Source: Enterovirga rhinocerotis (GTDB lineage Bacteria > Pseudomonadota > Alphaproteobacteria > Rhizobiales > Beijerinckiaceae). From it: 64,000 nt of DNA. Below are positions 8,908 through 18,268 of the stretch, piece by piece. The stretch spans positions 62,001 to 126,000 of the forward strand of contig NZ_SNZR01000014.1 in the NCBI RefSeq assembly GCF_004363955.1, written 5' to 3'. The stretch's first letter is position 1. Each line of letters starts with the position of its first letter. Made by a program: the position numbers and the translations under genes. The notes below the pieces were generated by a model that saw nothing but the letters and a program-made list of their open reading frames with translations, did not search any database and was not told the origin of the DNA.

Positions 8908-9771
8908 ATGACCCGGCGATCTGTCCAGCCCTCCGCGCGCCACGCCTCGTCCGGTGGCCTCTCCAAGGCGGCGGAGCGATTGCTCGCCGCGCTCGCCGCT
9001 GCGGACGCGTCGGTCCGGCCGGATCCTTCGCGAGACGGATATGTGATCGTTCAGGCCTCCCGCGGCGGTGTGTCCCTCGGCCGGGGCGCGCACCCGGACG
9101 CGGTCCTCGCGGAACTCCTGTCGCGCGATCTCGTCGAGTCCCGGCCCGCCGGGCGGGCCGTGATCGGCGAGGCCGGGCGGGCCTGGCTCCGTCGGGCCGC
9201 GGCGCGGCGGGAGGGCGGAGCCGCCGATGCCTTCGCCGCGCAGCACCGGGAACTCGCCGCCGCGAATGTCGAGGGCGATGTCGGGTCCGATCGCGTGTCG
9301 GTCAATCACCGCGAGAGCCCGCTCGCCTGGCTTCGTCGCCGACGCGACCGGGACGGCGAGCCGCTGATCGACGCCGCGGCCTTCGAGGCGGGTGAGCGCC
9401 TGCGGCGCGATCTCACCTTCGCGGGAATGCTGCCGAGCGTCACGGCCCGCTGGGAGGGCGCGATCGGTGGCGGCGGGTTGCGCGACCCAGCCTCGGCGAC
9501 CGATGCGGTCATCGCGGCCCGTCAGCGGGTGAGGGCCGCCCTCGGCGCGGTCGGGGGCGACCTGTCCGATCTCCTTCTCGACCTCTGCGGCTTCCTCAAG
9601 GGCCTCGAGACGATCGAGCGCGAGCGGCGCTGGCCGCCGCGATCAGGCAAGATCGTGGTCCGGCTCGCCCTCGGGCAGCTGGCGCGCCATTACGGCCTCT
9701 CCAGCGAGGCCAGGGGTTTGGAGGCCGGACGCGGCCTGCGGGGCTGGACGGCGGACGAGGCTTCGGTGTGA
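8908..9771 (+). CDS. DUF6456 domain-containing protein
   Basis: 287 residues from the ATG at 8908, chosen because AAAGG stands 7 bases upstream; an in-frame earlier ATG at 8884 lacks this. The N-terminus has a winged-helix-like portion (SKAAERLLAALAAADA ... VLAELLSRDLVESRP ... IGEAGRAWLRR), and the C-terminal half (from VNHRESPLAWLRRRRDRDG) carries the DUF6456 pattern with FEAGERLRRDLTFAGMLPSVT. This alphaproteobacterial domain is of unknown function; the helical, basic character suggests nucleic-acid binding, which is inference. It has its own upstream promoter candidate. Confidence 0.8.
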   Translation: MTRRSVQPSARHASSGGLSKAAERLLAALAAADASVRPDPSRDGYVIVQASRGGVSLGRGAHPDAVLAELLSRDLVESRPAGRAVIGEAGRAWLRRAAARREGGAADAFAAQHRELAAANVEGDVGSDRVSVNHRESPLAWLRRRRDRDGEPLIDAAAFEAGERLRRDLTFAGMLPSVTARWEGAIGGGGLRDPASATDAVIAARQRVRAALGAVGGDLSDLLLDLCGFLKGLETIERERRWPPRSGKIVVRLALGQLARHYGLSSEARGLEAGRGLRGWTADEASV

Positions 9772-9791
9772 GACAGCGAGGTCGGGGAGCC

Positions 9792-10217
9792 TCAGGCCGC
9801 CGCGACGCGGCCAGCCTCGGCGCGGATGCGCTCGACCATGGCACGGAGGCCGTTCGAGCGCTGCGGCGTCAGGTGCTGGCCGAGCCCGAACCGGTCGAAG
9901 AAGGCGAGGGGTTCGGAGGAGGCGATCTCGGCGGCCGGACGGCCGGAGAGGAGGGCGACGAGCAGCGCGACGAGGCCCTTCACGATATGCGCGTCGCTAT
10001 CGCCGCGGAACGCGACGGGCGCCGATGGTCCCGTGCCCTCCGGCAGCATCTGGAGCCAGACCTGGCTCGCGCAGCCCTGGACCTTGTTCTCGTCGCGGTG
10101 CTCCGCCTCCGGCATGTCGGGCATGAGCCGGCCGAGTTCGATGAGATACCGATAACGGTCTTCCCAATCGTCGAGCAGCTCGAAATTGTCGGAAATCTCG
10201 GAGATCGGTGGAAGCAT
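9792..10217 (-). CDS. sufE: SufE, cysteine desulfuration protein
   Basis: 141 residues from the ATG at 10215-10217. SufE accepts persulfide sulfur from the cysteine desulfurase SufS for iron-sulfur cluster assembly. The acceptor cysteine is in KVQGCASQVWL (Cys49), at the canonical position, and the C-terminal GLGQHLTPQRSNGL motif also matches. Longer upstream reading is Arg-rich and lacks homology features. Other suf genes are not in the window. Confidence 0.92.
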   Translation of the reverse strand: MLPPISEISDNFELLDDWEDRYRYLIELGRLMPDMPEAEHRDENKVQGCASQVWLQMLPEGTGPSAPVAFRGDSDAHIVKGLVALLVALLSGRPAAEIASSEPLAFFDRFGLGQHLTPQRSNGLRAMVERIRAEAGRVAAA

Positions 10218-10299
10218 GGTCCGGCGGCTGCTGCGGAGAAGCCTGCGATATAGGGGCCCGATAGCCGCCTGGCGAGTGGCTCGCCGATCCGGAACCGCG

Positions 10300-10572
10300 T
10301 CAGCCGGCCGGTGAGGGTGCCGGCTTCGTCGCGGGAGGCGGTCCGGCAGGGCCGTTCCGGCGACCTCCGGTGGCGAGGTCCCTCGCAAGATCCTTCGTCG
10401 CCTCCGCTGCGATGTCCCGTGCGAAGCCGGACCTCGCGATCGAGGCCGCGGCGTCCTCGCGGGTTTGTCGGGACCAGCGCGACAGATCGTCGGCAAGGCT
10501 GCCCTGCTCACGCACCGGTGAAAGGACATAGACGGTCGTGACGATGGCGAGCCCGAGGGCGAAGCGGAGCAC
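10300..10572 (-). CDS. small membrane-anchored or exported protein, function unknown
   Basis: 90 residues with a GTG start at 10572 preceded by AAAGG. One hydrophobic segment at residues 3-17 acts as a signal or anchor, followed by a charged helical region rich in Arg/Asp/Ala and a Pro-rich tail. The product is not recognised. It is divergent from the sensor kinase gene, and a CtrA box lies about 80 bases upstream, so it could be under cell-cycle control. Confidence 0.6.
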   Translation of the reverse strand: MLRFALGLAIVTTVYVLSPVREQGSLADDLSRWSRQTREDAAASIARSGFARDIAAEATKDLARDLATGGRRNGPAGPPPATKPAPSPAG

Positions 10573-10650
10573 AGCGGGACCTTTCGTTTCGCTTGCGAAC
10601 GGGCGGGATATAGCTTCGTTATGCTGATAGAATGTTTCTGAATGAAACTA

Positions 10651-10665
10651 TTAATGACAGGTTAA
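10651..10665. promoter_or_regulatory. CtrA-type binding box
   Basis: The exact pattern TTAA, seven bases (TGACAGG), TTAA is present, the consensus of the alphaproteobacterial cell-cycle master regulator CtrA. It stands in an AT-rich divergent intergenic region, 160 bases before the histidine kinase and 79 bases before the small membrane-protein gene. Confidence 0.6.
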
Positions 10666-10824
10666 TCGACAAATTGTAGACATGATGGTTGATGAGCGGT
10701 GAACTCGTCTGGTCTCCGCCTGAAGTCCAACCATCCAAATCTCGGCCCGCTCTTAGCTTTCATTTAAGTCGGCTCTGACAGACTCCATGAGTGAGCCGAG
10801 AGGCGCGCAGTTGCGCGAGGTAGT

Positions 10825-12237
10825 GTGCGTATCCAGCCTGTGCTCGATCTTCCGGACCGGAGCGGCGCCCGCCGCTTTCGTACGGTGGCGCTGTCCGGCT
10901 GCATCGCCGTGGCGGCGGTCATGATCGTTTGGTCGTCCGTGTCGCTTTCCGGTGCAGGCCTTGTGGTCCTGACGGCGCTTCTGGCTGCGGGAATCGCTCT
11001 GCTCCTTCCCATGACCTTCCGTGCGTCGAAGAACCGTTCGGTCGAGGCCGCGGCCGAAACCGTGCCGCTTGCGGCCGTCGGCGACCTCGTCACCTGGCAC
11101 GATGCGTTCGGCGACGTGGTGCGCGCGAGCAGCGCCTCGCAGGCCATGCTCGGCGTCTCGCCGGCGACGCTCGTCGGAGGCGGATTGCTGGGCCGGGTCC
11201 ACGTCTCGGACCGGCCGGCCTTTCTCAAGGCCTTGAGCGATGCCGCGAACGGGTCGGGTGCCGTCACGGCCGAGATCAGGCTTCACGCGGAGAACCGTGC
11301 CGCCTCGCGCTCGTCCGTCATCTTCGCCGAACTCCGCGCCCTGCATGTGCAGGAGGCTGCGGCCGGCGGCGGCACGGTGATCGCCTTTCTCCAAGATGTG
11401 TCGGCGCGCCATCGCCACCAGAAGGAGCTTGAGGCGGCCCGGCACGATGCCGAGCGAGCCAACGAACTGAAGGGGCGCTTCCTGGCGACCGTCACGCACG
11501 AGCTGCGCACGCCGCTGAACGCCATCATCGGCTTCTCCGATCTCCTGTCGGCCGACCACCCGTTCCTGGTCACCGAGGATCGGCGCAAGGAATATGCGCA
11601 GATCATCAAGTCCTCGGGTCTGCACCTCTTGGAGATCGTCAACACGCTCCTCGACATGTCCAAGATCGAAAGCGGGAACTTCCATTTCGAGCCCGAGCCC
11701 TTCGCCTTCGGCGATCTCGCATCGAGCGTCTGCGATCTGATGCAGCTCAAGGCCGACGAGGCCGGCGTCGTGATCATCCGCAATGTCGGCCGCGACTTGC
11801 CGGACGTGACGGCCGATCGGCGCGCCTGCCGCCAGATCCTGATCAACCTCTTGTCGAATGCGGTGAAGTTCACGCCGCGCGGCGGCGAGGTCTCCGTCTC
11901 GATCGGCGCGACGTCCGGTTCCCTCGTGCTGACGGTTGCCGATACGGGCATCGGCATTCCCGAGGCTGATCTCCCCCGTCTCGGCGATCCCTTCTTCCAG
12001 GCAGGCGATCTGCATCGGCGGAACCATGAGGGAACCGGCCTCGGCCTCTCGGTGGTGCGCGGGATCGTCGGTCTCCATCACGGGCAGATCGCCGTCGAAA
12101 GCGGTGCCGAAGCGGGGACGACCGTCACCGTGACCTTGCCCCTCCGGCCGGACCTCGCGCCGGAGGGAGCCAAGCCTGTCGTCGTTCAGACAAGGCCGCG
12201 CGTCGTCAGCCGCCCGGCCCAGAGGAGGATCGCGTGA
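10825..12237 (+). CDS. PAS-domain sensor histidine kinase, DivJ/PleC-like
   Basis: 470 residues with a GTG start. Two membrane helices (about 20-62) are followed by a PAS-like domain (about 85-195), a dimerisation domain with the H-box ATVTHELRTPLNAIIGFSDLL (phospho-acceptor His225), and a HATPase domain with N-box (LINLLSNAVKFTP), G1 (VADTGIGIP) and G2 (GTGLGLSVV). The H-box wording is that of the DivJ/PleC kinases, which control DivK and thereby CtrA. The CtrA box upstream fits such a circuit, but the assignment to a specific kinase is inference. No response regulator gene is adjacent. The stop overlaps the next start (GTGA). Confidence 0.88.
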   Translation: MRIQPVLDLPDRSGARRFRTVALSGCIAVAAVMIVWSSVSLSGAGLVVLTALLAAGIALLLPMTFRASKNRSVEAAAETVPLAAVGDLVTWHDAFGDVVRASSASQAMLGVSPATLVGGGLLGRVHVSDRPAFLKALSDAANGSGAVTAEIRLHAENRAASRSSVIFAELRALHVQEAAAGGGTVIAFLQDVSARHRHQKELEAARHDAERANELKGRFLATVTHELRTPLNAIIGFSDLLSADHPFLVTEDRRKEYAQIIKSSGLHLLEIVNTLLDMSKIESGNFHFEPEPFAFGDLASSVCDLMQLKADEAGVVIIRNVGRDLPDVTADRRACRQILINLLSNAVKFTPRGGEVSVSIGATSGSLVLTVADTGIGIPEADLPRLGDPFFQAGDLHRRNHEGTGLGLSVVRGIVGLHHGQIAVESGAEAGTTVTVTLPLRPDLAPEGAKPVVVQTRPRVVSRPAQRRIA

Positions 12238-12905
12238 GCCAGCGTGGATCGCCGCAGAGAGCGGCCTCTCCCTCCCGCCGCAAAGGCGCAGGAGGCCGTC
12301 TTCTTCTCGTCGCGTTGGCCCTGGCCCGCGCGGCGGCCCGGCGCCCCGGCATGGTCCTCGCCAGCGTGGCCGTGATCGGCGGAGCCTCGGCCGTCGCCTG
12401 GAACGCGACGATGGAGCAGAAGGCGCGCCACCCCGCGCCGCTCTTCGCGAGCCCGAAGACCACGGCCTCGATCCGGCCCGAGCCGCCGCGGCGGCCGGAA
12501 TCCACCGCGTCGACGAGCCCGGCACCGACGGCCGCCAAGCCGGATCAGCCCGCGCCGGTGCGAACGGCGTCGAGCGACCCGATCGGCGGCTTGCTCAAAT
12601 CGCCCGAGGGTGCCGCCAAGCCCGCTCCGAAGCCAGCCAGGCCTCCCGAGCCGAAATCGACGGATGCGAAGCCGCCCGCGAAGCCGAGCGAGGCCAAGGC
12701 GGGTCCGCAGCCTCGGGTCGCCTCGGCGCAGAAGGCGCTCGCGAAGCTCGGCTATGGTCCGATCGCCTCCGACGGCATTCTCGGCACCCAGACCAAGCAG
12801 GCGCTGGAACGCTTCGAGCGGGAGAAGAAGCTTCCGGTGACGGGCACGCTCGGTCCGCGCACCGTCCGGCAATTGGCCTCGCTTTCCGGGATCAGCATCG
12901 AGTAA
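12234..12905 (+). CDS. membrane-anchored peptidoglycan-binding protein
   Basis: 223 residues, starting at the GTG that overlaps the kinase stop, with a strong AGAGGAGGA site. A single membrane helix at about 38-56 is followed by a long Pro/Ala/Lys-rich spacer (about 75-160) and a C-terminal PG_binding_1 domain (QKALAKLGYGPIASDGILG ... ALERFEREKKLPVTGTLGPRTVRQLA). It is probably a periplasmic wall-binding protein translated together with the sensor kinase, perhaps reporting wall state; that role is inference. Confidence 0.85.
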   Translation: MSQRGSPQRAASPSRRKGAGGRLLLVALALARAAARRPGMVLASVAVIGGASAVAWNATMEQKARHPAPLFASPKTTASIRPEPPRRPESTASTSPAPTAAKPDQPAPVRTASSDPIGGLLKSPEGAAKPAPKPARPPEPKSTDAKPPAKPSEAKAGPQPRVASAQKALAKLGYGPIASDGILGTQTKQALERFEREKKLPVTGTLGPRTVRQLASLSGISIE

Positions 12906-12978
12906 CCCTCCGGTCCGGGGGATGGATGACGGGCGCCTCGGCGCCCGTTGTCGCGTCCGCGCCCCGGAGGAGAAGCCG

Positions 12979-13323
12979 ATGCCCCGTCTGACCTCGGAGT
13001 TCTGGGTCGCCGCCCATCTGCGCCGCTGCGGCGTCGAGGGCCTCGACGCGGTCCTGAGACGGCGCGGGGCTGCCGAGGCGGGAGCGATCTTCGTCAGCGT
13101 CGACCGGCTCGACGGCACCGTCGATCTCTACGGTCCCGCGCCGCAATCGCTGCTCTCGGGGGAGGAGGGCGGCCGCGTCTTCAGCCCGATCCTCCAGGCG
13201 GTGCCGGGCTTCGAGGTCGAGGAGCGGATGCGGCGCGAGCTCCGCTTCGATCCGGATCTGTGGTGGCTTACGATCGATGACCGGCTTGGGCGGTGTGAGC
13301 TCGAACTGGCTCGGCCGGATTGA
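12979..13323 (+). CDS. DUF1491 family protein
   Basis: 114 residues from the ATG at 12979, preceded by GGAGGAG; an upstream in-frame ATG at 12922 was rejected because the conserved family start is MPRLTSEFWV. The pattern EAGAIFVSVDR ... DLYGPAPQ is characteristic of DUF1491, a small cytoplasmic family of alphaproteobacteria with unknown function. Its 3' end overlaps the convergent DUF2336 gene by 56 bases. Confidence 0.88.
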   Translation: MPRLTSEFWVAAHLRRCGVEGLDAVLRRRGAAEAGAIFVSVDRLDGTVDLYGPAPQSLLSGEEGGRVFSPILQAVPGFEVEERMRRELRFDPDLWWLTIDDRLGRCELELARPD

Positions 13324-14347
13324 GGCGAGGAGCCGCGCCGGCCGCATCGGAACGGCCGTCCGCTCTGAGGGTCCCGGCAGCCCGGGTCGGTTCTCCACCC
13401 GGGGTAGGCGTCCGGGAGCGGCGCCTCGGCCCATCCCGTCCCGCGAGGAACGCGGCGACCGGCCAGGGCGTCGTCCGGACGAGCTGGGCGAGTTCCGTCA
13501 TCGTGCCGACCGATCGCGAGGCTTCGGATGCCAGCAGGATGACGACGCGGATGCATTCGGCATCGTCGAGGCCGAGGGCGAGGAGGGTCAGCGCGAACAG
13601 CTCCCGCCCGGCCGGATCGTTCAGGTCGAGCGCCGTCCGGTCGCATCCGAGCCGGGATTCGGCGAGGTCCGCGATCGAGTCGAAATCGCCCATCTCGGCT
13701 GCGGCGAGGATGGCCGGGATGTCGGCGCCCAGCCCCGCGGGCCGCAGAACGGCCGACAGCGCACCGACCGATGCGAGGTCGTGCCGGATGGAGGCGCGAG
13801 TCGCCGCGTCGGCGTGACGATAGAGTGCGGCTCGGTCGAAGCGCCCCGTCTCCCGCCGCGCGAGAAGCGCGCGGGCGAGATCCCGCTGGTGGACCGCCCG
13901 GTCCACCAGGATCGAAAGCGCGCGGCCGTCGAGAACGACGCTCTGGTCCTTCGCGATCGCGAGATCGAGGGCCGGGTTTTGCCGCGACAGCACCGCCTGC
14001 AGATCCTCCGACGGCGTCCTGCCGTCCGGATGCCTCTGGTCGTGTCCGCTCGGCCGGTAGGACGAGGCCCGCCGGCCCAGCCGAGCGTCGAGAGCGCCGA
14101 GAACGCGCCGCGGCGCGTCCGGGATCGGATCGAGGATCGCGGCGATGTCGGCGACGACGTCGTCCGAGACGAGCGGGATGAGGCCGAGTGCGATCGCCTC
14201 GAAGCTCGCCGCCATGGCCTCGTCGCGACGCTGGGCATCGGCGAAGGTCTGAGCCTGCACGCGCAGCAGCAGAGGCCGCAACTCGGCAGCCGGATTCTGC
14301 GCGAGGCGTGCGAGGGTCGAGAGATCGGGAGCGGATCGGGGCCGCAT
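13268..14347 (-). CDS. DUF2336 domain-containing protein
   Basis: 359 residues, mostly alpha-helical. The central and C-terminal helices (DLAIAKDQSVVLDGRALSIL, then CDRTALDLNDPAGRELFALTLLALGLDDAECIRVVILLA) match the HEAT-like DUF2336 family found in alphaproteobacteria, whose function is unknown. The last 50 or so residues are low-complexity and Arg/Pro-rich and lie over the end of the convergent DUF1491 gene, so the true C-terminus may have drifted. Confidence 0.78.
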   Translation of the reverse strand: MRPRSAPDLSTLARLAQNPAAELRPLLLRVQAQTFADAQRRDEAMAASFEAIALGLIPLVSDDVVADIAAILDPIPDAPRRVLGALDARLGRRASSYRPSGHDQRHPDGRTPSEDLQAVLSRQNPALDLAIAKDQSVVLDGRALSILVDRAVHQRDLARALLARRETGRFDRAALYRHADAATRASIRHDLASVGALSAVLRPAGLGADIPAILAAAEMGDFDSIADLAESRLGCDRTALDLNDPAGRELFALTLLALGLDDAECIRVVILLASEASRSVGTMTELAQLVRTTPWPVAAFLAGRDGPRRRSRTPTPGGEPTRAAGTLRADGRSDAAGAAPRLNPAEPVRAHTAQAGHRS

Positions 14348-14440
14348 GACTTACTCGGAAAGGACTCCGATCAGGTTATGGGTTTGTCAGGCTTACCGAA
14401 CCGATAACGTCAGCAGCGCGAAGATGATGGAAACGAAGTC

Positions 14441-14448
14441 TTAACCAT
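14441..14448. promoter_or_regulatory. TTAACCAT CtrA-type half-site
   Basis: The octamer TTAACCAT, reported as a CtrA half-site in Caulobacter promoters, lies in the divergent region between the DUF2336 gene and the small gene at 14492. A single octamer is weak evidence. Confidence 0.3.
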
Positions 14449-14491
14449 AATCGGATGAAATCCGGCTCCATCTCTCGTGGGAATGCTCGCC

Positions 14492-14677
14492 ATGTCGCAG
14501 CGGCTGGAGGAGGAGCGCCGGGTCGTACCGTTCGCGGTCCCTCCCGGTCGTGTGAGGCAGCGCCTGATCCCGGCGGCCGACGGACGCGGCGCGATCCTCC
14601 TGTTCACGGGCGTTCGCTATGAGCGCGTCGAGGCGTCGCCGCCGGTCAAGCCGACCGATCCCCGCTACCGGAGCTAG
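14492..14677 (+). CDS. small conserved-type basic protein, function unknown
   Basis: 61 residues from the ATG at 14492; in-frame ATG at 14483 and GTG at 14477 are alternatives. The sequence ends with the ordered pattern LLFTGVRYERVE ... PVKPTDPRYRS and has an internal RRVVPFAVPPGRVRQRLIPA segment, which looks protein-like and not antisense in composition. No domain is recognised. It overlaps the start of the following lipoprotein gene, suggesting coupled translation. Confidence 0.6.
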   Translation: MSQRLEEERRVVPFAVPPGRVRQRLIPAADGRGAILLFTGVRYERVEASPPVKPTDPRYRS

Positions 14678-15482
14678 GACGATCCCATCGTTCCGATCGA
14701 TCGGGCGGGGCCTCGCGCTCGCGCTGTCTGCCGTCGTTGCCGCATGCCTTGCCGGCTGCATGGAGCGCGGCGATTTCGGCCGGCTGAAGCCCTCGGTCTG
14801 GAACGATACCGTCGAGGCCACGGGATCGCTCGCCGCGCGATCGCGGGGCGAGCCCGTCTCGTCCAACATGCTCACCGACGACGAGCAGGAGTTGCGGGAT
14901 CGGGCCTGGCGTTTCCTCGTACCCGCCCGCTCCCGGCCCTGGCTCGACCGCGCGATCGCCGAACTCGTCGCGACGCGGGTGCTCGCGCCCGACATGATCG
15001 AGCCTGACCCCACCGCCTACTTCCGGGGCCTGCGAGAGACGGCCGGCCGCTCCCCGGTCTCGTCCTACCGCAAATTGTCGGAGGATGCGTCCGGCGACCG
15101 TCATCTCGTGCCTGGTTTCGCCCGCGTCGCCTCGCGCGTGCTCGCCGCCGACCGCGCGCGCCTCGCGGCGTTGGCGACGACGCCGGGCGTGAGCGTGCGG
15201 GAAGACGGCAATGCGCGCGCCCGCGTCGCCGAGAACCGCTGCCTCGTCGCCTGGGTGTCCGCGGCTGCGGGCTTCCGCGCGCGGGCCTATCGCTACGCGC
15301 TGGACCACCTCTTCATCGAAGCGCCCGGGCACGATGCCGTGCCGACCGAGCGGGCGATCGAGGGGCTCGTCGCGTCGCGCCGGGCGCTGGACGCCCTCGG
15401 CGTCCCGCCTCTCGCAGCGGCGGCCTGCGCGGGCGAGCCGCCTCGGGCGATCGAGCGGTCCGTGATCAGCCGGAAAGGGTGA
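14619..15482 (+). CDS. predicted lipoprotein, function unknown
   Basis: 287 residues. An Arg-rich n-region, a hydrophobic stretch (about 31-44) and the lipobox LAGC (Cys near residue 47) indicate export and lipid modification. The mature part continues ERGDFGRLKPSVWNDTVEA and is helical, with several Cys later (ENRCLVAWVS, AAACAGEP). No known domain is recognised. ATG 14619 is the only reasonable start before the lipobox, and it lies inside the preceding small gene (59-base overlap), giving a longer than usual leader. Confidence 0.75.
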   Translation: MSASRRRRRSSRPIPATGARTIPSFRSIGRGLALALSAVVAACLAGCMERGDFGRLKPSVWNDTVEATGSLAARSRGEPVSSNMLTDDEQELRDRAWRFLVPARSRPWLDRAIAELVATRVLAPDMIEPDPTAYFRGLRETAGRSPVSSYRKLSEDASGDRHLVPGFARVASRVLAADRARLAALATTPGVSVREDGNARARVAENRCLVAWVSAAAGFRARAYRYALDHLFIEAPGHDAVPTERAIEGLVASRRALDALGVPPLAAAACAGEPPRAIERSVISRKG

Positions 15483-15494
15483 TCGACGACGCGC

Positions 15495-17615
15495 TCAGCG
15501 GGCCACCGTGAAGCCGCTGCGCCGCCCGGAGACCTCCTGGAACCCTCGCCGACTCCCTGACGAGCCGATCTCGGCGATCCTGCCGCCGCGCCCCTCGGCG
15601 AGGCGGAGGATCCCCTCCGTCTCCGGGAGCGCCATCTGCGGCAGGTCCCGATGAGCGAAGGCCATCACCTTCTGCCAGACACTGGCCGGCAACTGGCCAC
15701 CGGTCACCCTCTGCGTCGGCTTGAAATCGTCGTTGCCCATCCAGATCCCCGCGACGAGATGGCCGGTGAAGCCGACGAACCAGGCGTCGCGATAGGCGCT
15801 GGTGGTTCCGGTCTTGCCGGCGACGATCTGGCGGGGAATGGCGGCGCGTCGGGCCGTTCCGGCCTCGACCACGCGAGTGAGCATCGCGTTCATGTCGCCG
15901 ACGACGTCCGAGGATAGGACGCGGGCGGGGCGCGGAGCGCTTCGGGCCGCCTCGTAGAGGAGCGAGCCACCGGCATCGCGGATCGCGACGACGGCATGCG
16001 GCTCGATGCGGTGGCCGCCATTGGCGAAGGCGGCATAGGCTCCGACCAGTCCGATCGGGGTCACTTCGGAGGCGCCGAGCGGGAGTGACGGCGTGTCGTG
16101 CAGGGTCGAGCGGATGCCGAGCGCATGGGCCAGCGCGATGATGCGACCGCGCCCGTAGCGGGCCTGCCGGCTCAGCGTCAGTTCGCCGGCGACGCGGCCG
16201 ATCTCCGCCGACAGGCGCACGGCGACGGTGTTGAGCGAGTGGGTCAGCGCGGTCGTCAGCGAGATCGCGCCGTAATGGCTGCGAGAATAGTTCTGGGGGC
16301 ACCAGGTCCCGATGCAGATCTGCTGATCGATCACCGTCGAGCCGGGGCGCAGGTTCGTGCCGGCGAGCGCAGCCGCGTAGACGAGCGGCTTGAACGAGGA
16401 GCCCGGCTGCCGCAGGGCGTCGGTCGCGCGGTTGAACTGGCTCGAGCCGTAATCGAGCCCTCCGACCATGGCGCGGATGGCCCCGTCCGGCTGAAGCGCG
16501 ACGAAGGCCGCCTCGCCGACCCTGAGGCGCTTCCCATCCCCTTCGAGGGCCGCGGTGACCTCCGCCTCGGCTCTGCGCTGCAGCGAGGAATCCAGTGTCG
16601 TCGTGACGGTGAGGATCGATTCCGGCCCCAGCCGTCCGCGGACCGACAGGCGCTGGACCTCGCGAAAGGCCCGATCGAGATAATGGTCCGGCTGCCACGA
16701 CCGCTCGCGCTCGGACAGAGAGGCCGGCATCCGCCTCGCCGCGTCCGCCTCGGCTTGGCCGATGCGTCCCGTCTCCACCATGCGATCGAGCACCGCCTCC
16801 GCCCGTTGCCGCGCGGCGTCGAGAGACAGATGCGGCGCGAAGCGCGAGGGCGCCTTGAACAGGCCGGCCAGCATCGCCGCCTCCGGCAGGCTCACGTCGC
16901 GGGCCGATTTGCCGAAGTAGAACTGGGACGCCGCCTCGATGCCGAAGGTGCCCCCGCCCATATAGGCCCGGTCGAGATAGAACTGGAGGATCTGATCCTT
17001 GCTGAGCTGGCCTTCGAGCCAAAAGGCGAGGAAGGCCTCGTTGATCTTCCGCTCGAGGGTCCGCTCGTTCGACAGGAAGATGTTCTTCGCCAGCTGCTGG
17101 GAGATCGTCGAGCCGCCCTGGACGATCGCGTCCGCCCGGGCATTGGCGACGAGGGCGCGGACGAGGCCGACGGGATCGATGCCCCAGTGGCGGTAGAAGC
17201 GGTCGTCCTCGGTTGCGAGGACGGCGCCGATGAGATGCGGCGGGAGGTCCGCGAGGCGGGGCGAATGGTCGTGCCGGATGCCGCGCCGGCCGATGGGGCT
17301 GCCCTCGCGATCGAGGAAGGTCACGGACAGGTCGAGGCTGCGCAGCCATCCCGGCCCCGTCTCCCGAAAGGCGGGTTGCGCCAGGACGAGCAGGCCGAGC
17401 ATCGCGGCGCACAGAACCGTGACGCCCTCGTCGAGAATGGAGAGGATCAGACGCACCGGACGTGCCGCCTCTTCGGCGGCGACGACGAAGGTCGACGTCG
17501 TTCGGCCCGGAATCCGGGCGGCCCTGGCCGTCGTCGTCAAGAAGCCTCCGAAATGCTCTTTCGGCGACCCCTTGGGCGAAGATGCGCGGGATCGGCCGAG
17601 TCGTGCTATGCGCAC
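15495..17615 (-). CDS. class A penicillin-binding protein (PBP1A family transglycosylase/transpeptidase)
   Basis: 706 residues. A membrane helix lies near 65-83. The GT51 transglycosylase domain follows with the catalytic [13 protein letters not shown] and [12 protein letters not shown] motifs. The transpeptidase domain has the serine motif SSFK (in [13 protein letters not shown]), SLN (THSLNTVAV) and KTGTT. The enzyme polymerises and cross-links peptidoglycan in the periplasm. Length is typical. It is divergent from the YcgN-like gene, with a TTAACCAT box in the 73-base gap. Confidence 0.93.
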   Translation of the reverse strand: MRIARLGRSRASSPKGSPKEHFGGFLTTTARAARIPGRTTSTFVVAAEEAARPVRLILSILDEGVTVLCAAMLGLLVLAQPAFRETGPGWLRSLDLSVTFLDREGSPIGRRGIRHDHSPRLADLPPHLIGAVLATEDDRFYRHWGIDPVGLVRALVANARADAIVQGGSTISQQLAKNIFLSNERTLERKINEAFLAFWLEGQLSKDQILQFYLDRAYMGGGTFGIEAASQFYFGKSARDVSLPEAAMLAGLFKAPSRFAPHLSLDAARQRAEAVLDRMVETGRIGQAEADAARRMPASLSERERSWQPDHYLDRAFREVQRLSVRGRLGPESILTVTTTLDSSLQRRAEAEVTAALEGDGKRLRVGEAAFVALQPDGAIRAMVGGLDYGSSQFNRATDALRQPGSSFKPLVYAAALAGTNLRPGSTVIDQQICIGTWCPQNYSRSHYGAISLTTALTHSLNTVAVRLSAEIGRVAGELTLSRQARYGRGRIIALAHALGIRSTLHDTPSLPLGASEVTPIGLVGAYAAFANGGHRIEPHAVVAIRDAGGSLLYEAARSAPRPARVLSSDVVGDMNAMLTRVVEAGTARRAAIPRQIVAGKTGTTSAYRDAWFVGFTGHLVAGIWMGNDDFKPTQRVTGGQLPASVWQKVMAFAHRDLPQMALPETEGILRLAEGRGGRIAEIGSSGSRRGFQEVSGRRSGFTVAR

Positions 17616-17682
17616 GCTGCCGCAACCGGCATGCCCGGCCGCATCGTCCCATCACGGCCGATTCCTGCTTCGTAACGGAACG

Positions 17683-17690
17683 TTAACCAT
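17683..17690. promoter_or_regulatory. TTAACCAT CtrA-type half-site at the YcgN-like start
   Basis: TTAACCAT overlaps the ATG of the gene at 17689, in the gap between that gene and the divergent penicillin-binding protein gene. It is the same octamer as at 14441. In Caulobacter this motif marks many CtrA-dependent promoters. Confidence 0.3.
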
Positions 17691-18141
17691 GTCGAGGCTC
17701 GCCGATGCGGCACAGCCGTTCTGGATCGAGAAATCCCTTCACGCGATGAGCGAGGAGGAATGGGAGAGCCTGTGCGACGGCTGCGGCCGTTGCTGTCTCG
17801 TCAAGCTGCAGGACGAGGATACGGGCGAGGTGCATTATACGGATGTCGCCTGCACGCTGTTCGACATGGATGGCTGCCATTGCCGCGACTATCCGAACCG
17901 CCAGCGCATTGTGCCCGATTGCGTGAAGCTGACGCCGAAGAAGGTTGCGGGGATCTCCTGGTTGCCGCGCACCTGCGCCTATCGCCTCGTAGCCGAGGGG
18001 CAGGATCTGGCCTGGTGGCACCCGCTCGTGTCGGGCAATCCCGAGACGGTCCATCTCGCCGGAATCTCGGTGCAGGGAGAGGTCGCGGGCCTCGAGGACG
18101 ACTTCACGCTCGAGGAGCTTCTCGACCGCGTGACCGGCTGA
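17689..18141 (+). CDS. YcgN/UPF0260 family cysteine-cluster protein
   Basis: 150 residues, full length for the family. It begins with a conserved region [26 protein letters not shown] and has further Cys in [23 protein letters not shown] and RTCAYR, a Zn- or Fe-cluster-like arrangement. The family is cytoplasmic and uncharacterised. The ATG at 17689 gives the conserved N-terminus; longer frames run into antisense of the neighbouring gene. Confidence 0.9.
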   Translation: MSRLADAAQPFWIEKSLHAMSEEEWESLCDGCGRCCLVKLQDEDTGEVHYTDVACTLFDMDGCHCRDYPNRQRIVPDCVKLTPKKVAGISWLPRTCAYRLVAEGQDLAWWHPLVSGNPETVHLAGISVQGEVAGLEDDFTLEELLDRVTG

Positions 18142-18268
18142 TCGGCGGTATCCTCTTTGTCCGGCTGGATGAATCCTCGCCGGACGGCGGCGAATGTGGC
18201 ATGAAACCGCGGCGGCGCGACTGAGTTGGGGTCAGGACCGTCCGGCAGAGCCGGCACAGGAGGACCGC

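Noticed and set aside
16098-17675. Long plus-strand frame over the penicillin-binding protein gene.
   Set aside because: Antisense shadow with Arg/Gly/Ala-rich composition; the minus strand has all class A PBP motifs.
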